This document shows, in pieces, positions 40,522-49,819 of a DNA stretch of 64,000 nucleotides. Source of the stretch: a bacterium (GTDB lineage Bacteria; Bacillota; Bacilli; Lactobacillales; Streptococcaceae); contig CAJNDF010000002.1 of the NCBI GenBank assembly GCA_905221455.1, positions 263,788-327,787 of the forward strand. Direction: 5' to 3'. The notes below the pieces were generated by a model. It saw nothing but the letters and a program-made list of their open reading frames with translations, ran no database searches and was not told where the DNA came from. The translations under genes and the position numbers were made by a program. Within the stretch, counting starts at the first letter, position 1, and the number at the start of each line of letters is the position of its first letter.

Positions 40522-41359
40522 CGAGATCTTCCAATGTATCTAAGGTATAGTTACCGAGTTTTCCATCACGGACTTCCTTCACGAAGAGACTGTAAAAGCG
40601 GTCGTAGTCGTCTCGGAAACCAAGAGCGCGGGTCATATCCATAATAATAACAGGCGCTTCTTCTTCGATTTTCATTTGTTTGAAACGTTCAGCCAGCTTT
40701 TCTGGATAATGTTCTTTGAAATAATTGATACCAAAAATGGTCACCTCATCCATAGGAAGCAACTGATCTTTGATAGCTCCAGTCAAGGCCAGTTTCAGAG
40801 CAACAGTTTCATCTTCGAACTTAGGCCAGAGAATCCCAGGTGTATCCAAGATTTCCAGGTCTTTATTGGTTTTAAGCCATTGTTGCCCCTTGGTAACACC
40901 TGGTTTGTTGCCGACAACAGCAATCTTCTTACCAGCCAAGCGGTTCATCAGAGTTGATTTACCAGCGTTTGGAATCCCTATAATCATGGTACGCAAGGTT
41001 TCAATCTTGATACCACGTTCCTTCTGGCGTGCAATCTTATCAGCCATAAGCTTTTTGGCTGCATCTGTTACAACTTTTACAGTTACTTGTTCTTTAGAAT
41101 TGATAGCCAGAGTTTGGATTCCTTGTGATTCAAAATACTGACGCCATTCCTTGGTCATTGCTGGATCAGCCAAGTCCGCCTTGTTTAAAATCAAGAGTTT
41201 TGGTTTGTCACCAACAATTTTTGTCAACATAGGATTTTGACTAGATAGAGGTAAGCGTGCATCCACCAAAATCGTCACAAAATCAACAAATTTTAGATTT
41301 TCCTGCACCTGTCGACGCGCTTTAGACATGTGACCAGGAAACCATTGAATAGTAGCCAT
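40508..41359 (-). CDS. rbgA: Ribosome biogenesis GTPase RbgA
   Basis: This 283-residue circularly permuted GTPase has the G motifs in order G4 (LNKADLAD), G1 ([13 protein letters not shown]), then G3 (LDTPGIL). It acts in late 50S subunit assembly. The N-terminus [13 protein letters not shown] is intact behind an AAAGGA box. Its 5' end directly borders the integrase of the mobile element; rbgA is the known chromosomal target of Tn5253/Tn5252-type elements in pneumococci. Confidence 0.95.
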   Translation of the reverse strand: MATIQWFPGHMSKARRQVQENLKFVDFVTILVDARLPLSSQNPMLTKIVGDKPKLLILNKADLADPAMTKEWRQYFESQGIQTLAINSKEQVTVKVVTDAAKKLMADKIARQKERGIKIETLRTMIIGIPNAGKSTLMNRLAGKKIAVVGNKPGVTKGQQWLKTNKDLEILDTPGILWPKFEDETVALKLALTGAIKDQLLPMDEVTIFGINYFKEHYPEKLAERFKQMKIEEEAPVIIMDMTRALGFRDDYDRFYSLFVKEVRDGKLGNYTLDTLEDLDGDD

Positions 41360-41440
41360 TGAGTTTTTTTCCTTTCATAGCAAGGGTTTAGAGCCCCTGT
41401 TTTATTTTACTATTGTCTAAACACCAAGTGAACACCAAAA
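41360..41440. other. Probable element-chromosome junction (att) at rbgA
   Basis: The 81 bp between the intact rbgA start and the integrase stop should contain the left attachment site. It has a short imperfect dyad (GGGTTTAGAGCCCC). I could not find a matching copy within the window, so the core is not defined and the far end of the element may be outside. Confidence 0.5.
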
Positions 41441-42949
41441 CTACCATGCAATGGAAAAACCTCTGATTTGATTCTCACTTGATTTCACAATCTTTATATC
41501 AAACTGTGGGTGGTATTTGACAATATCTTTTTTGATTTTTAATAGTAAATTTGAAATAATATTTTTAGGTGAGTAACGTGGACTAAGATGTAACAAGTCT
41601 TTGAACTCATCGACACTTAATTCTACTTTATTGCTATTATCACTAGTTTCAATGAATTTTTCAATCATTCTGGAATATTTACAGGTATAACTTTTCAATT
41701 CTTCAAAATGGAAATTGTGATTTTCTACAAATTGATTTAAGGCTTTTACAGTATTTTCTTGTGAACGATTTATATTATGTGTATAGCCCATTGTTGTCTC
41801 AAAGTTAGCGTGTCCTACTCTAGTCATAATATCTTTCACTGCTATGTGCATCTCATTACTTTGAAGGTAACTAATATGCATATGCCTAAACGAATGGGGA
41901 GTAACATGTTTTACCCACTTAAAACCATAGTCACTTAAACAATTTGTCAATAATTTTCCTTCTATTCGTTTCAAAACTTGACGAAAAGTGCTAGATGTTA
42001 TTGGAGAGCCGTATTCTGTTCTAAATACACTTTCAGAATGTGTAAAAGCAGGACAGGGATGCTTCTCCATATAAGCATCAAATTCTTTATTTCTCTGTAT
42101 TGTCCTTTTAATAGCTTCGCTTGCAGCTTCAGGTAAAGCTACTTCTCTAATTGAATTAAGTGTTTTAGTTGTATCAAAATGAAATTGTTCAACTTTTAAA
42201 CAATGATATTGAAGTGCTTTATCAATATGCAAGATTCCTTTTTCAAAATCAATATCTGATGGTAAAAATGCTGCTTCACTAATTCGAATACCTGTAAGCA
42301 ACAATACTATAGCAAGATCATAATAGTTTGCATTTCTGCATTGGCGTAACACATCAAAAAATGCATGTAATTCATGTATTTCTAGAAATTTAGAATCATG
42401 TCTTTCTTTTGCTTTACGCCTTTTCTCTAGTGAAATATCTAGTTTTACCGCAGTCATTGGAGAAAACTTAATGACATTATATAACACACCATGATTAAAA
42501 ATCTTATTACAAGTACTTTTTATATGAGTCATTGTTGAAGGCGATGCATCATATATTTCTAAATATTTATTGAGACTATTTTTCATCAGAAGTGGAGTAA
42601 TCCTGTCTAACAAAAAATCATCTCCTATAATTTTCCCAAGACGCTTCATAACCAGTAGTTCTCTCTGAATTGTTTGTGGTTTAACAGAGACACACCAAGT
42701 CTGAAACCAATTTTCTTTTAACTCTCCAAATGTTGTAATCAGTTCAGGGCTAAACTGACTTTCAAATGAAGTAGTTAGTCTATCTATTTTATCAAGAACC
42801 TCTCTTTCAGCTTGTTTCCTCGCCCTACTAGTATTCTTAGTATAACTTACAGTTACTGATTTCCACTTTCCTGTTAGTGGATCTTTGTACTTTTCAACCA
42901 CTTGATATAAGGGTTGCCCTTTTGAATTTGTTTTAGTTACATAATACAT
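41441..42949 (-). CDS. int: Tyrosine integrase of the mobile element
   Basis: This 502-residue phage-type integrase would insert and excise the element. It has an N-terminal arm-binding region (TKTNSKGQPLYQVVEKYKD), a core-binding domain around residues 65-170 and a catalytic domain. Arg lies in LLLTGIRISEAAF, His-x-x-Arg in TPHSFRHMHIS, His in RVGHANFETT and the nucleophile in MGYTHN. The C-terminal tail of about 100 residues is unusually long. It faces rbgA, as expected for an element integrated there. Confidence 0.93.
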   Translation of the reverse strand: MYYVTKTNSKGQPLYQVVEKYKDPLTGKWKSVTVSYTKNTSRARKQAEREVLDKIDRLTTSFESQFSPELITTFGELKENWFQTWCVSVKPQTIQRELLVMKRLGKIIGDDFLLDRITPLLMKNSLNKYLEIYDASPSTMTHIKSTCNKIFNHGVLYNVIKFSPMTAVKLDISLEKRRKAKERHDSKFLEIHELHAFFDVLRQCRNANYYDLAIVLLLTGIRISEAAFLPSDIDFEKGILHIDKALQYHCLKVEQFHFDTTKTLNSIREVALPEAASEAIKRTIQRNKEFDAYMEKHPCPAFTHSESVFRTEYGSPITSSTFRQVLKRIEGKLLTNCLSDYGFKWVKHVTPHSFRHMHISYLQSNEMHIAVKDIMTRVGHANFETTMGYTHNINRSQENTVKALNQFVENHNFHFEELKSYTCKYSRMIEKFIETSDNSNKVELSVDEFKDLLHLSPRYSPKNIISNLLLKIKKDIVKYHPQFDIKIVKSSENQIRGFSIAW

Positions 42950-43033
42950 AATTTAATTCCTCTTAACTCTTAAAAAGAAATAAATCATTGTTGTATAGAA
43001 TAAATAACTACCCTATATTATACCATGACTTCC

Positions 43034-43267
43034 TTATTTTGTCCGCTTTTGCTTCCATCTTAAGAAACTTTCAAATCCTTCTAGATTAATGAAAACAAGT
43101 TTATGGGTTGGGTTAATTACATACATGGAAAATGTTCTGTTTTCTCGCATTTCTTTAATCCATCTGTTCAATGTATATTGATTTAAACCATCCCATCTTT
43201 TTAGAATTCCTTTTTTATCGGCCCATTCTGCAATGGAATTTTCGACAGATATATATTTTATATTCAT
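43034..43267 (-). CDS. xis: Excisionase-like DNA-binding protein
   Basis: This 77-residue protein sits just upstream of the integrase and has a winged-helix-like layout (SIAEWADKKGILKRW, TLNRWIKEMRENRTF). By size, charge and position it is the excisionase/directionality factor. The start at 43267 is preceded by a GGAAGG box; the longer frame upstream lacks one. Confidence 0.75.
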   Translation of the reverse strand: MNIKYISVENSIAEWADKKGILKRWDGLNQYTLNRWIKEMRENRTFSMYVINPTHKLVFINLEGFESFLRWKQKRTK

Positions 43268-43570
43268 GACATCATCCTTCCTAAAAAATATTTTTACCTC
43301 CATGGCATGACTGATGAAGTCATCATAAGGATTTCACTTACTGCTCTTTTACGGTGGCAGCCTGAACGGTCAGAAGTATCATTGTATATCATTTGTATCA
43401 TGGCATATAAAGTATCGCTCTATTTTATTGATGGTTTTAATGTCGCTCTTATCATGGCGAGCCATTCAAAACTGCTCCACAAATGAGGAAAGTACCATTT
43501 TGGACTATTTAATTGTCAATGTTCTAATTAAATTCTTCTTAATTTCACGAGATATGAAATATGGACAATT

Positions 43571-43789
43571 TTATTTAATGTGAATTCTATTAGGATAATC
43601 TGTAATACCCAATAAATAATCTGTACTTACATTATAAAAATTTGAGAGATCTATTAAGACTTCTGCAGTGAGAGTTCGTTCTCCTCGCTCTATCTTTGAA
43701 TATGCTGAAGTTGTAAATGAAAGTAATTTTGCTAATTCTTTTTGGGTTAAATCACGATCTTCCCTCAAATCCCTTAATCGTCTGTACAT
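43571..43789 (-). CDS. Xre-family regulator A
   Basis: This 72-residue protein is a single helix-turn-helix domain (LTQKELAKLLSFTTSAYSKI) followed by the Cro/CI-type tail STDYLLGITDYP. The start at 43789 follows an AGGAGAAAG box. A close paralogue lies at 44259-44483 with a nearly identical upstream stretch, showing a tandem gene duplication. It probably controls the element's integration or transfer genes. Confidence 0.8.
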   Translation of the reverse strand: MYRRLRDLREDRDLTQKELAKLLSFTTSAYSKIERGERTLTAEVLIDLSNFYNVSTDYLLGITDYPNRIHIK

Positions 43790-44258
43790 ACAGCTTTCTC
43801 CTGAGAAAAGTATAATATATAAAACTAAGAAATCATTCAAAGTGTCCAAATTGGACATTTTGAACTAAAGTTAATTTATTAAACACTTCTCATAAGCTCA
43901 TCTATTATAGGTAAGACAATATTAAGAAAGACGGTCAAAATCTATTAACCGTCTAAAAATGTGTTATAAGCTATAAAAAAAATCAGCAGTAATTCGGTAA
44001 CAAAAGTCACATAATTTTGTTATGGAAGGAATTAATGATGTACAGATTTCTGTAAACCAGCAAATTGAAAAAAGATCAACATGATATTTTGATTGTGAAT
44101 CTCTTACTTTCAGAACATAAAAATTTTATAATAGGCGCGATTTAACAATAAAATTATCCGTTGCATTAATAGATGTAGATAAGCCACTCCATCAATTCAA
44201 AGCAATTAATGAGATTTTATATTGTTTTATCTTCGAAGATTCACAAATCAAGGAGAGA

Positions 44259-44483
44259 CTATTTTATTTTATGTTTTATCCTATCTGGACAATCTGTTAG
44301 TCCTAATAGGTAATCCGTACTAACATCATAGAGTTTAGAAAGCTGCACAAGAACATCTGCCGTTAAGGCAACCTCTCCTCTCTCAATTTTTGCATAGTTT
44401 GTATGAGAAAAGGAAAGTAAATTTGCAACAAACTTTTGAGTAAAATCGTGATCTTCCCTCAAATCCCTTATCCGTTGGTACAT
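44259..44483 (-). CDS. Xre-family regulator B (paralogue of A)
   Basis: This 74-residue helix-turn-helix protein (FTQKFVANLLSFSHTNYAKI; STDYLLGLTDCP) matches regulator A over its whole length at roughly two thirds identity by eye, and shares the translation-start neighbourhood. The recognition helix differs, so the two may bind different operators. The 470 bp between them (43790-44258) shows no convincing gene. Confidence 0.8.
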   Translation of the reverse strand: MYQRIRDLREDHDFTQKFVANLLSFSHTNYAKIERGEVALTADVLVQLSKLYDVSTDYLLGLTDCPDRIKHKIK

Positions 44484-44661
44484 CTAGCTTTCTCCTAAGA
44501 AAAGTATATGTCACTTTCAGAAAAAAGCTGGGAAATTGTCATAATATGACAGTAAAATTTGTACTATCTTATTTCAAATTTAAGTAAGTATACTAGTGGT
44601 ACTTCATACATTATTATCTTGCAAACAGTATATAGAATGCATCCTTAGAATATAGTCGTCT

Positions 44662-45621
44662 TTAATTATATTTTTTTATGCTGAGATTAATTATTTTCTT
44701 GCATAAATTACTAAAATTTATCCCTTCTGCCTCGGCTTCCTTAGGAAGTAAACTAGTTGGAGTCATACCAGGTATACTATTCGTTTCGATGAAGTAAATT
44801 TCACCATTATCATCAATAATAAAATCTGACCGTGAATATACTTCAAATCCCATTAAGTCATGAATTGTTTTAGCATATATTTCCAACCTTTTCTTTAGCT
44901 CTTCAGATATATTTGCAGGACAAATTTCCTTAACAACTCCAGGAGTATATTTTTTTTCATAATCATAAAAACCACCCTCAATAACAATCTCAATTGGTTG
45001 CAAAATTTTTTCACCAATAACTCCGATAGAAATCTCTCTTCCATTTATATATTCTTCAATATTATAATTCTCTAAGTCATACTGTTGAAGTTCTTCTTTC
45101 GTTTTGATAATTTGAACTCCTATACTTGAACCACTGTCATTTGGTTTTATTACTAATGGAAAAACAAATTTATTTTCCTCAATATACTCATAGGGAGTTT
45201 TAATCCCAACTGTACTCACAAGTCTCTTTGATAATTTTTTATCTAAACTTATAGCATTACTTTGATATCCGTTGCCAGTATACTTTATATTACAAATATC
45301 CAGTAACGCCTGTAACTTTCCATTCTCACCAATCCCCCCATGTGTAGATAGGAAGACGATATCTGCTAATTTACAGATTTCAATAACTGAATCTGTTATT
45401 TCAGCAGATTTATCTATCTCAAATTCTGATAGGTTACCTTCTTGGTACAACTTATATAATTCAGAAAAATGTTTTACCTCTTTATTTTCAAAATTGTATA
45501 TTCCATTCAAATTTAGTCTAATTACATTATCAGTAGTTAGCGCTTTAGCAATTTGTCTCGAAGAAACTTCCGAAATTAACCGTTCTGGGCTCCTACCACC
45601 ATATAAAACTACAATATCCAT
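44662..45621 (-). CDS. D-Ala-D-Ala-ligase-like ATP-grasp enzyme (2)
   Basis: This 319-residue Ddl-family ATP-grasp ligase has N-terminal YGGRSPERLISEVSS (Ddl loops read GG.S.EH..S), the ATP-binding FPLVIKPNDSGSSIGV, and a near-canonical Ddl C-terminal motif ETNSIPGMTPTSLLP. It would join an amino acid or amine to a carboxylate. It is the last gene of the biosynthetic cluster, separated from it by a tRNA and a terminator. It could make part of the product or be a resistance-type cell-wall ligase. Start is after a GAGGT box. Confidence 0.85.
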   Translation of the reverse strand: MDIVVLYGGRSPERLISEVSSRQIAKALTTDNVIRLNLNGIYNFENKEVKHFSELYKLYQEGNLSEFEIDKSAEITDSVIEICKLADIVFLSTHGGIGENGKLQALLDICNIKYTGNGYQSNAISLDKKLSKRLVSTVGIKTPYEYIEENKFVFPLVIKPNDSGSSIGVQIIKTKEELQQYDLENYNIEEYINGREISIGVIGEKILQPIEIVIEGGFYDYEKKYTPGVVKEICPANISEELKKRLEIYAKTIHDLMGFEVYSRSDFIIDDNGEIYFIETNSIPGMTPTSLLPKEAEAEGINFSNLCKKIINLSIKKYN

Positions 45622-45642
45622 TTGATTTACCTCAATAAAATT

Positions 45643-45678
45643 AAAAAAACAGTAAAACCCATTATAAAAGTTTTACTG
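45643..45678 (-). terminator. Terminator directly after the cluster tRNA
   Basis: On the minus strand CAGTAAAAC pairs with GTTTTACTG (9 bp) around an 11-base loop, followed by seven T. It lies 22 bp beyond the tRNA 3' end and just before the second ligase gene, so that gene needs read-through or its own promoter. Confidence 0.88.
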
Positions 45679-45699
45679 TAATTCACAAATATCTTATAT

Positions 45700-45785
45700 G
45701 CGGGGTGAAGGACTCGAACCTCCAATAGACATTTAGTCGAACCTACCTGTATCATAGGCGCGTTTACCAATTTCGCCAACCCCGG
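45700..45785 (-). tRNA. Aberrant class II (Leu-like) tRNA inside the biosynthetic cluster
   Basis: The minus strand from 45785 folds as a tRNA: acceptor CCGGGGT/ACCCCGC, U8, D arm GCG-AAATTGGTAAA-CGC with GG and A21, G26, and anticodon stem CCTAT/GTAGG. A long variable arm (about 18 nt, GAC/GTC stem) and T arm GGAGG-TTCGAGT-CCTTC follow. The body resembles tRNA-Leu. Oddities: the 1:72 pair is C-C, no CCA is encoded (discriminator A then TAT), and the seven-base loop GATACAG puts A at 33 with UAC at 34-36. A shifted fold with U33 would read GAU but has a poor stem. It has its own promoter and terminator. Confidence 0.8.
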
Positions 45786-45804
45786 ATAAATTATTTATGA
45801 ATTA

Positions 45805-45833
45805 ATTATACCATTACAATAAGTTAGAGTCAA
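45805..45833 (-). promoter_or_regulatory. Promoter of the cluster tRNA
   Basis: The minus strand has TTGACT at 45833-45828, a 17-bp spacer and TATAAT at 45810-45805. It would start RNA about 13 bp before the tRNA 5' end. It is the best sigma-A promoter in the cluster and argues that the tRNA is expressed. Confidence 0.8.
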
Positions 45834-45866
45834 TAGTTTTTAGCAAATAATTTTGATATTTTCAAT

Positions 45867-47690
45867 TTAAAATTGTCTTTTATATAAACTAATACCTAAA
45901 TTATTCATAATTAAAATTGTAAAATATATTCTCGTATCTTTAGATAGCGATTCATTAAGAGTAATTTCCTCAACAAACTTTTGAGAACCATTAGGTTCTA
46001 ATATAAGCTTTTGTAAATCAGAACTAAACTTATCGTTTCGAACACAAGTCTTGATATAAACTTCTTCAAAATTATTCCCAATATTGTGAATTGAAAATTC
46101 TACTTTTGCGTCGCTACTTGTAAATTTCTCTAATTTATCAATTGTAAGTTTAATATTTTCCTCACTTAAATCTTCTATGATGGAACAACAAGGACAGAGT
46201 TTAATTATCCTGCCATACCTTGAATAATAATCACTAACATATACTTTTTCAATTGGTTTTTCATTACATGTTGAACAAATTTCTTGTTCCTGAGTACATT
46301 TTATCCTAAAATTGGTCCCATAGTGGAGATCATACATTCTATATTTATCCTCAGAAATATTCTTGACCCAATAATTTAAGATTTTTCGGCTTAGCTTGTC
46401 AATATTAATTTGTAAACTATTTATGATTTTTTTTACTTTAAAATTAGTTTTAGAATCTCTTCCAAAATCAAATAAATAATTTTCTAAGTTATTGAATTGT
46501 GATATTAAAGTATTCGCTTCTTGTTTAAAGCACTTATCACTATTCGGATGCATATGAGCTATCCTATTATCTCTGCTAAAATTATATAACATTTTAGGAA
46601 TATTTTTGATAAAATTTTTAGGGATAGTAATATCTTCTTTCATAAGTTCACTATCAGTTATTGATTGATCTGAAAAAATTAATCTTTCTCCATCAATCGT
46701 ATCAAAATAACGAATACTTTTATTTGAAATCAATATTTCATTTCTTTGATAATTCGACCGTTGTAAAAAATAATTATATAAATTTTCACTATTCTTAAAT
46801 TGATTATTGGGGTCTCCATATAAGACATAGCATGGAGTTAGATTGTTATAAACACAATATTCATTACACTGCCTAGTTACTGTTCCAAAACTCTCTTCCC
46901 TCTCTAATAAACAATCTGCTAAAATTAATTCGTTAGCATCAGATAATTTAGTAGAAAAAGGAGCTATAAAAGATACGGCTGAACTATTCAATAATCCAAA
47001 TGACAAAGTTTCCTTTCCTTCTTTCTCAAATTCTCCAGGTGCTACAACACCAAGAACACAACCATTAATCATTATTAAATCTGAATTAAGTTGTGCTGTA
47101 TTTAAAACTTCTTTTGATGTTTTTATTTGACTATTACATAATGCTATATTTTTTCCTATCGCTAATTGATCTAGTCGTCCTCCTCCGTAAATAAATAATG
47201 CCGATCTTCTTTTACAAAGTAAATCACTTGTAAGATGCGATGAATACATAGAGATCAGAGAATTTATTTCTTTAATCTCAGACTCTCTCCGTGGTACTAC
47301 ATTTAAAGAAGTATAGCTAGATTTCTTTATCATGCTAAAAGTTAAATTTTTAATAGCAAAGTTCACTACATCTTGAAAATTATTTCCTGTAAAATATCCA
47401 ATATCAATCCCTCTATTCAAAGAAATTCTAGTAATTCTCCTCAACGATTCATATTCCAAATTATGAGATTCTGAAAAAATTATAATTTTTTTAAAATGTG
47501 AGAACTCTAAATATTCAAATATTTCTAAAAATGATTGTAATTCATAGAAATCATACTTACTTTTAGAAGAATAAACTTTAGCAATATCATTATATTCGTC
47601 ATTACTAAATCCAATCACAATTGTACTGCTTCTTATATCCGTAGTACTAGAGTGAATTTCTCTTAATAACGATAGGTATTTTTCATTCAT
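45867..47690 (-). CDS. Caspase-fold/zinc-ribbon protein 2 (divergent)
   Basis: I do not recognise a named family for this 607-residue protein. It parallels the 627-residue protein at 53631-55514. An N-terminal alpha/beta region (KIIIFSESHNLEYESL) is followed by a caspase-like core in which the expected His-Gly is replaced by Tyr (ALFIYGGGRLDQL, Tyr168), while the Cys strand remains (LIMINGCVLGV, Cys211). A helical middle, a four-cysteine ribbon (CSTCNEK, LCPCC; about 490-525) and a C-terminal beta-rich domain follow. It begins one base after the MFS stop. It may be a catalytically altered partner of the first protein. Confidence 0.65.
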   Translation of the reverse strand: MNEKYLSLLREIHSSTTDIRSSTIVIGFSNDEYNDIAKVYSSKSKYDFYELQSFLEIFEYLEFSHFKKIIIFSESHNLEYESLRRITRISLNRGIDIGYFTGNNFQDVVNFAIKNLTFSMIKKSSYTSLNVVPRRESEIKEINSLISMYSSHLTSDLLCKRRSALFIYGGGRLDQLAIGKNIALCNSQIKTSKEVLNTAQLNSDLIMINGCVLGVVAPGEFEKEGKETLSFGLLNSSAVSFIAPFSTKLSDANELILADCLLEREESFGTVTRQCNEYCVYNNLTPCYVLYGDPNNQFKNSENLYNYFLQRSNYQRNEILISNKSIRYFDTIDGERLIFSDQSITDSELMKEDITIPKNFIKNIPKMLYNFSRDNRIAHMHPNSDKCFKQEANTLISQFNNLENYLFDFGRDSKTNFKVKKIINSLQINIDKLSRKILNYWVKNISEDKYRMYDLHYGTNFRIKCTQEQEICSTCNEKPIEKVYVSDYYSRYGRIIKLCPCCSIIEDLSEENIKLTIDKLEKFTSSDAKVEFSIHNIGNNFEEVYIKTCVRNDKFSSDLQKLILEPNGSQKFVEEITLNESLSKDTRIYFTILIMNNLGISLYKRQF

Positions 47691-47691
47691 C

Positions 47692-48882
47692 TTATTTATC
47701 TCTCCTTAATTTTTTTTCATAACTCTTTATAAGAATAACCAATAAACTACTTAGTAATCCCAAAATAACCAGACTTAATCTCGGATTTAAAAGCCAATTA
47801 AAATAAGCAGCTAGTATCCCTCCAAAAGGAGCAAAAATGGTAGCTATTACAAAAGAACTAGAAAGTATTTTACCAATATTATACTCAGTACTTTCTTGTT
47901 GCTGTATTGTTGTAATCGAGACAGAAGCTATTGTAATTAGTCCACTCAAAATTGAATAACAAATTCCAAAAAATATCCAATTTTCTACTATTCCGCTTGC
48001 CATAATGACAAGTGGGATCGTTGCCATTGATATATTCATTAAGATAAAGGTATCCTTCTTATTCAAAAAAGTAGAAAGAAGAGTTACTGCTATCAAACTA
48101 CCAAATCCAGCAATTGAGTATACAATTCCAACAAGACTATTTGATAACTTTAATTGATCCTGTAAATAATAAATAATTGTTGCATTAAATCCTAGCATAG
48201 CGATATTCACAACAATAGTAAAGAGTAAAGAAACCCTCAATTTAATATTTGTGAAATTCTCTTTAAAACCTGCAAACATTTCTTTTATATCATCATTTCC
48301 ATTCTCCTTATGTCCTTGATTTGGAATATATGAAATTAATATTGAAAAAAATAACAACAAGAACGAAGCACTATTTATAAAAAAAATGCTATTAATATTA
48401 AACTTTAACATTAATAACCCCGCCAGAGCAGGAGAAACTAATTTTGAAATAGTTCGTACACCTTGAAACTGCGAATTATATTTTTGCAATTCTTCCTTCT
48501 CAAATAATGCCGGAGTAATTACTGAAAATCCTGTTTGAAAAAGTGTCGAAAATAAAGGAATCAAAAATGCAATAACATAGTAAAAAAATATAGAAACTGA
48601 ATATTTAGATAGTATCGGTATTACACTACATAATAATGCAGGTATTAATGTAGACCATAATAGTATTTTTTTCTTATTAAAATTATCTAATAAGTAACCC
48701 ATAACAAATCCCAATAAGAGTTGAGGTAACAATTCAATAATCACCATTCCTCCCATTGCAAATGACGAATGAAATTCTTGGTAAATTAAAATAGGAAAAG
48801 CAATTTTTTGAAATCTATCTCCAATATTTGATATAAATTCACCAAAAGTTATTGTATAAAACGTTTTCTTGTTAATATCCAT
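47692..48882 (-). CDS. MFS exporter of the biosynthetic cluster
   Basis: This 396-residue protein with twelve predicted membrane helices is of the major facilitator family, in the group related to macrolide/enterobactin-type exporters (FGEFISNIGDRFQKIAFPILIY at the N-terminus; GYLLDNFNKKK as the conserved loop between helices 2 and 3). It overlaps the upstream ligase by 11 bp, so it belongs to the operon and most likely exports or confers immunity to the product. Confidence 0.85.
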   Translation of the reverse strand: MDINKKTFYTITFGEFISNIGDRFQKIAFPILIYQEFHSSFAMGGMVIIELLPQLLLGFVMGYLLDNFNKKKILLWSTLIPALLCSVIPILSKYSVSIFFYYVIAFLIPLFSTLFQTGFSVITPALFEKEELQKYNSQFQGVRTISKLVSPALAGLLMLKFNINSIFFINSASFLLLFFSILISYIPNQGHKENGNDDIKEMFAGFKENFTNIKLRVSLLFTIVVNIAMLGFNATIIYYLQDQLKLSNSLVGIVYSIAGFGSLIAVTLLSTFLNKKDTFILMNISMATIPLVIMASGIVENWIFFGICYSILSGLITIASVSITTIQQQESTEYNIGKILSSSFVIATIFAPFGGILAAYFNWLLNPRLSLVILGLLSSLLVILIKSYEKKLRRDK

Positions 48883-49819
48883 GACTCCCTTTCCTTCTTT
48901 CTAAACCACGATAAATATCATTTTTTATTAAATCTGTAAAGCTTATTCCAAGACTCTTTGCAAGAGTAGGCACAACACTGTTTTCACTCAAACCGTACAT
49001 AGTTCCTAACTCAATAAAATATACATCTTCACCACATACTCTGAAATCAAGGTAGCATGTGCCGTCTATTTCATAGTAATCTAATATATTCTGAGTAAAT
49101 TTTTTTAGTTTAGAATTGATTACGTTTTGTGAATCATCAACAATGAACATATTTTCACCACTATTATATCTTTCTTCAAAATCGATATCTTTATTGATTC
49201 TAGCTTTAGAAACACCTACTTTAATCTCATCTCCTTGGAAAATAGCGGCCACTATATAATCATTTCCTTCAATATATTCTTGTATAACCAAATGTGTATC
49301 AATATTTAAAATATCCGGTAAATTCTTTTGAATATCTTGTAATGAGTTTACTTTTTTAACTCCATGACTTGAACCACTTAAAAACCTTGGTTTAATTACT
49401 AACGGGAATCTCATATGATTCCTAGTTATAAATTTTTCTATACTATCAATACTTATTAAACCATCTACCTTAAATGTCTTTGGAGTATTTATATTTAGTA
49501 TTTTTGACAATTTACTAAAAAAATATTTATCTCTACAAACAGCACTTATCGTAGCAGAACATCCCGTGTATGGTATATGGTAAGATTCTAAAATAGATTG
49601 TAAAACACCGTTTTCACCAATCCCTCCATAAGATACAATATAAACTAAATCAAAACCTTCAATATGTTTTAAGACATCATTCAACTTTTCTAGATTTTTC
49701 AACTCTACAACTTCATTATAGATATCTAAATTTTCCAATTCTTTTGAAACAATCTTTGCAGCTTTTTGGGCTAAATTGTACTCATGCGGTAAACCTGATA
49801 CAGTTACTAAAACTCTCAT
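48872..49819 (-). CDS. D-Ala-D-Ala-ligase-like ATP-grasp enzyme (1)
   Basis: This 315-residue ATP-grasp protein has the layout of Ddl enzymes: VSYGGIGENGVLQSIL for the substrate loop, FPLVIKPRFLSGSSHGV for ATP binding and a C-terminal metal/substrate region. The usual NT.PGMT loop is changed to LGTMYGLSENSVVP, so its amine acceptor is probably not D-alanine. It starts on the stop of the DHQ-synthase gene (4-bp overlap). It would form an amide or peptide bond to an amino acid during product assembly. Confidence 0.85.
   Translation of the reverse strand: MRVLVTVSGLPHEYNLAQKAAKIVSKELENLDIYNEVVELKNLEKLNDVLKHIEGFDLVYIVSYGGIGENGVLQSILESYHIPYTGCSATISAVCRDKYFFSKLSKILNINTPKTFKVDGLISIDSIEKFITRNHMRFPLVIKPRFLSGSSHGVKKVNSLQDIQKNLPDILNIDTHLVIQEYIEGNDYIVAAIFQGDEIKVGVSKARINKDIDFEERYNSGENMFIVDDSQNVINSKLKKFTQNILDYYEIDGTCYLDFRVCGEDVYFIELGTMYGLSENSVVPTLAKSLGISFTDLIKNDIYRGLERRKGSHGY

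Noticed and set aside
45272-45625. 117-codon plus-strand frame over the terminal ligase
   Set aside because: Antisense to a clear ATP-grasp gene and without a start signal.
45700-45785. T-box or other riboswitch reading of the structured region
   Set aside because: The region folds as a tRNA itself, with T-loop TTCGAGT and D-loop GG, and lacks the T-box consensus.
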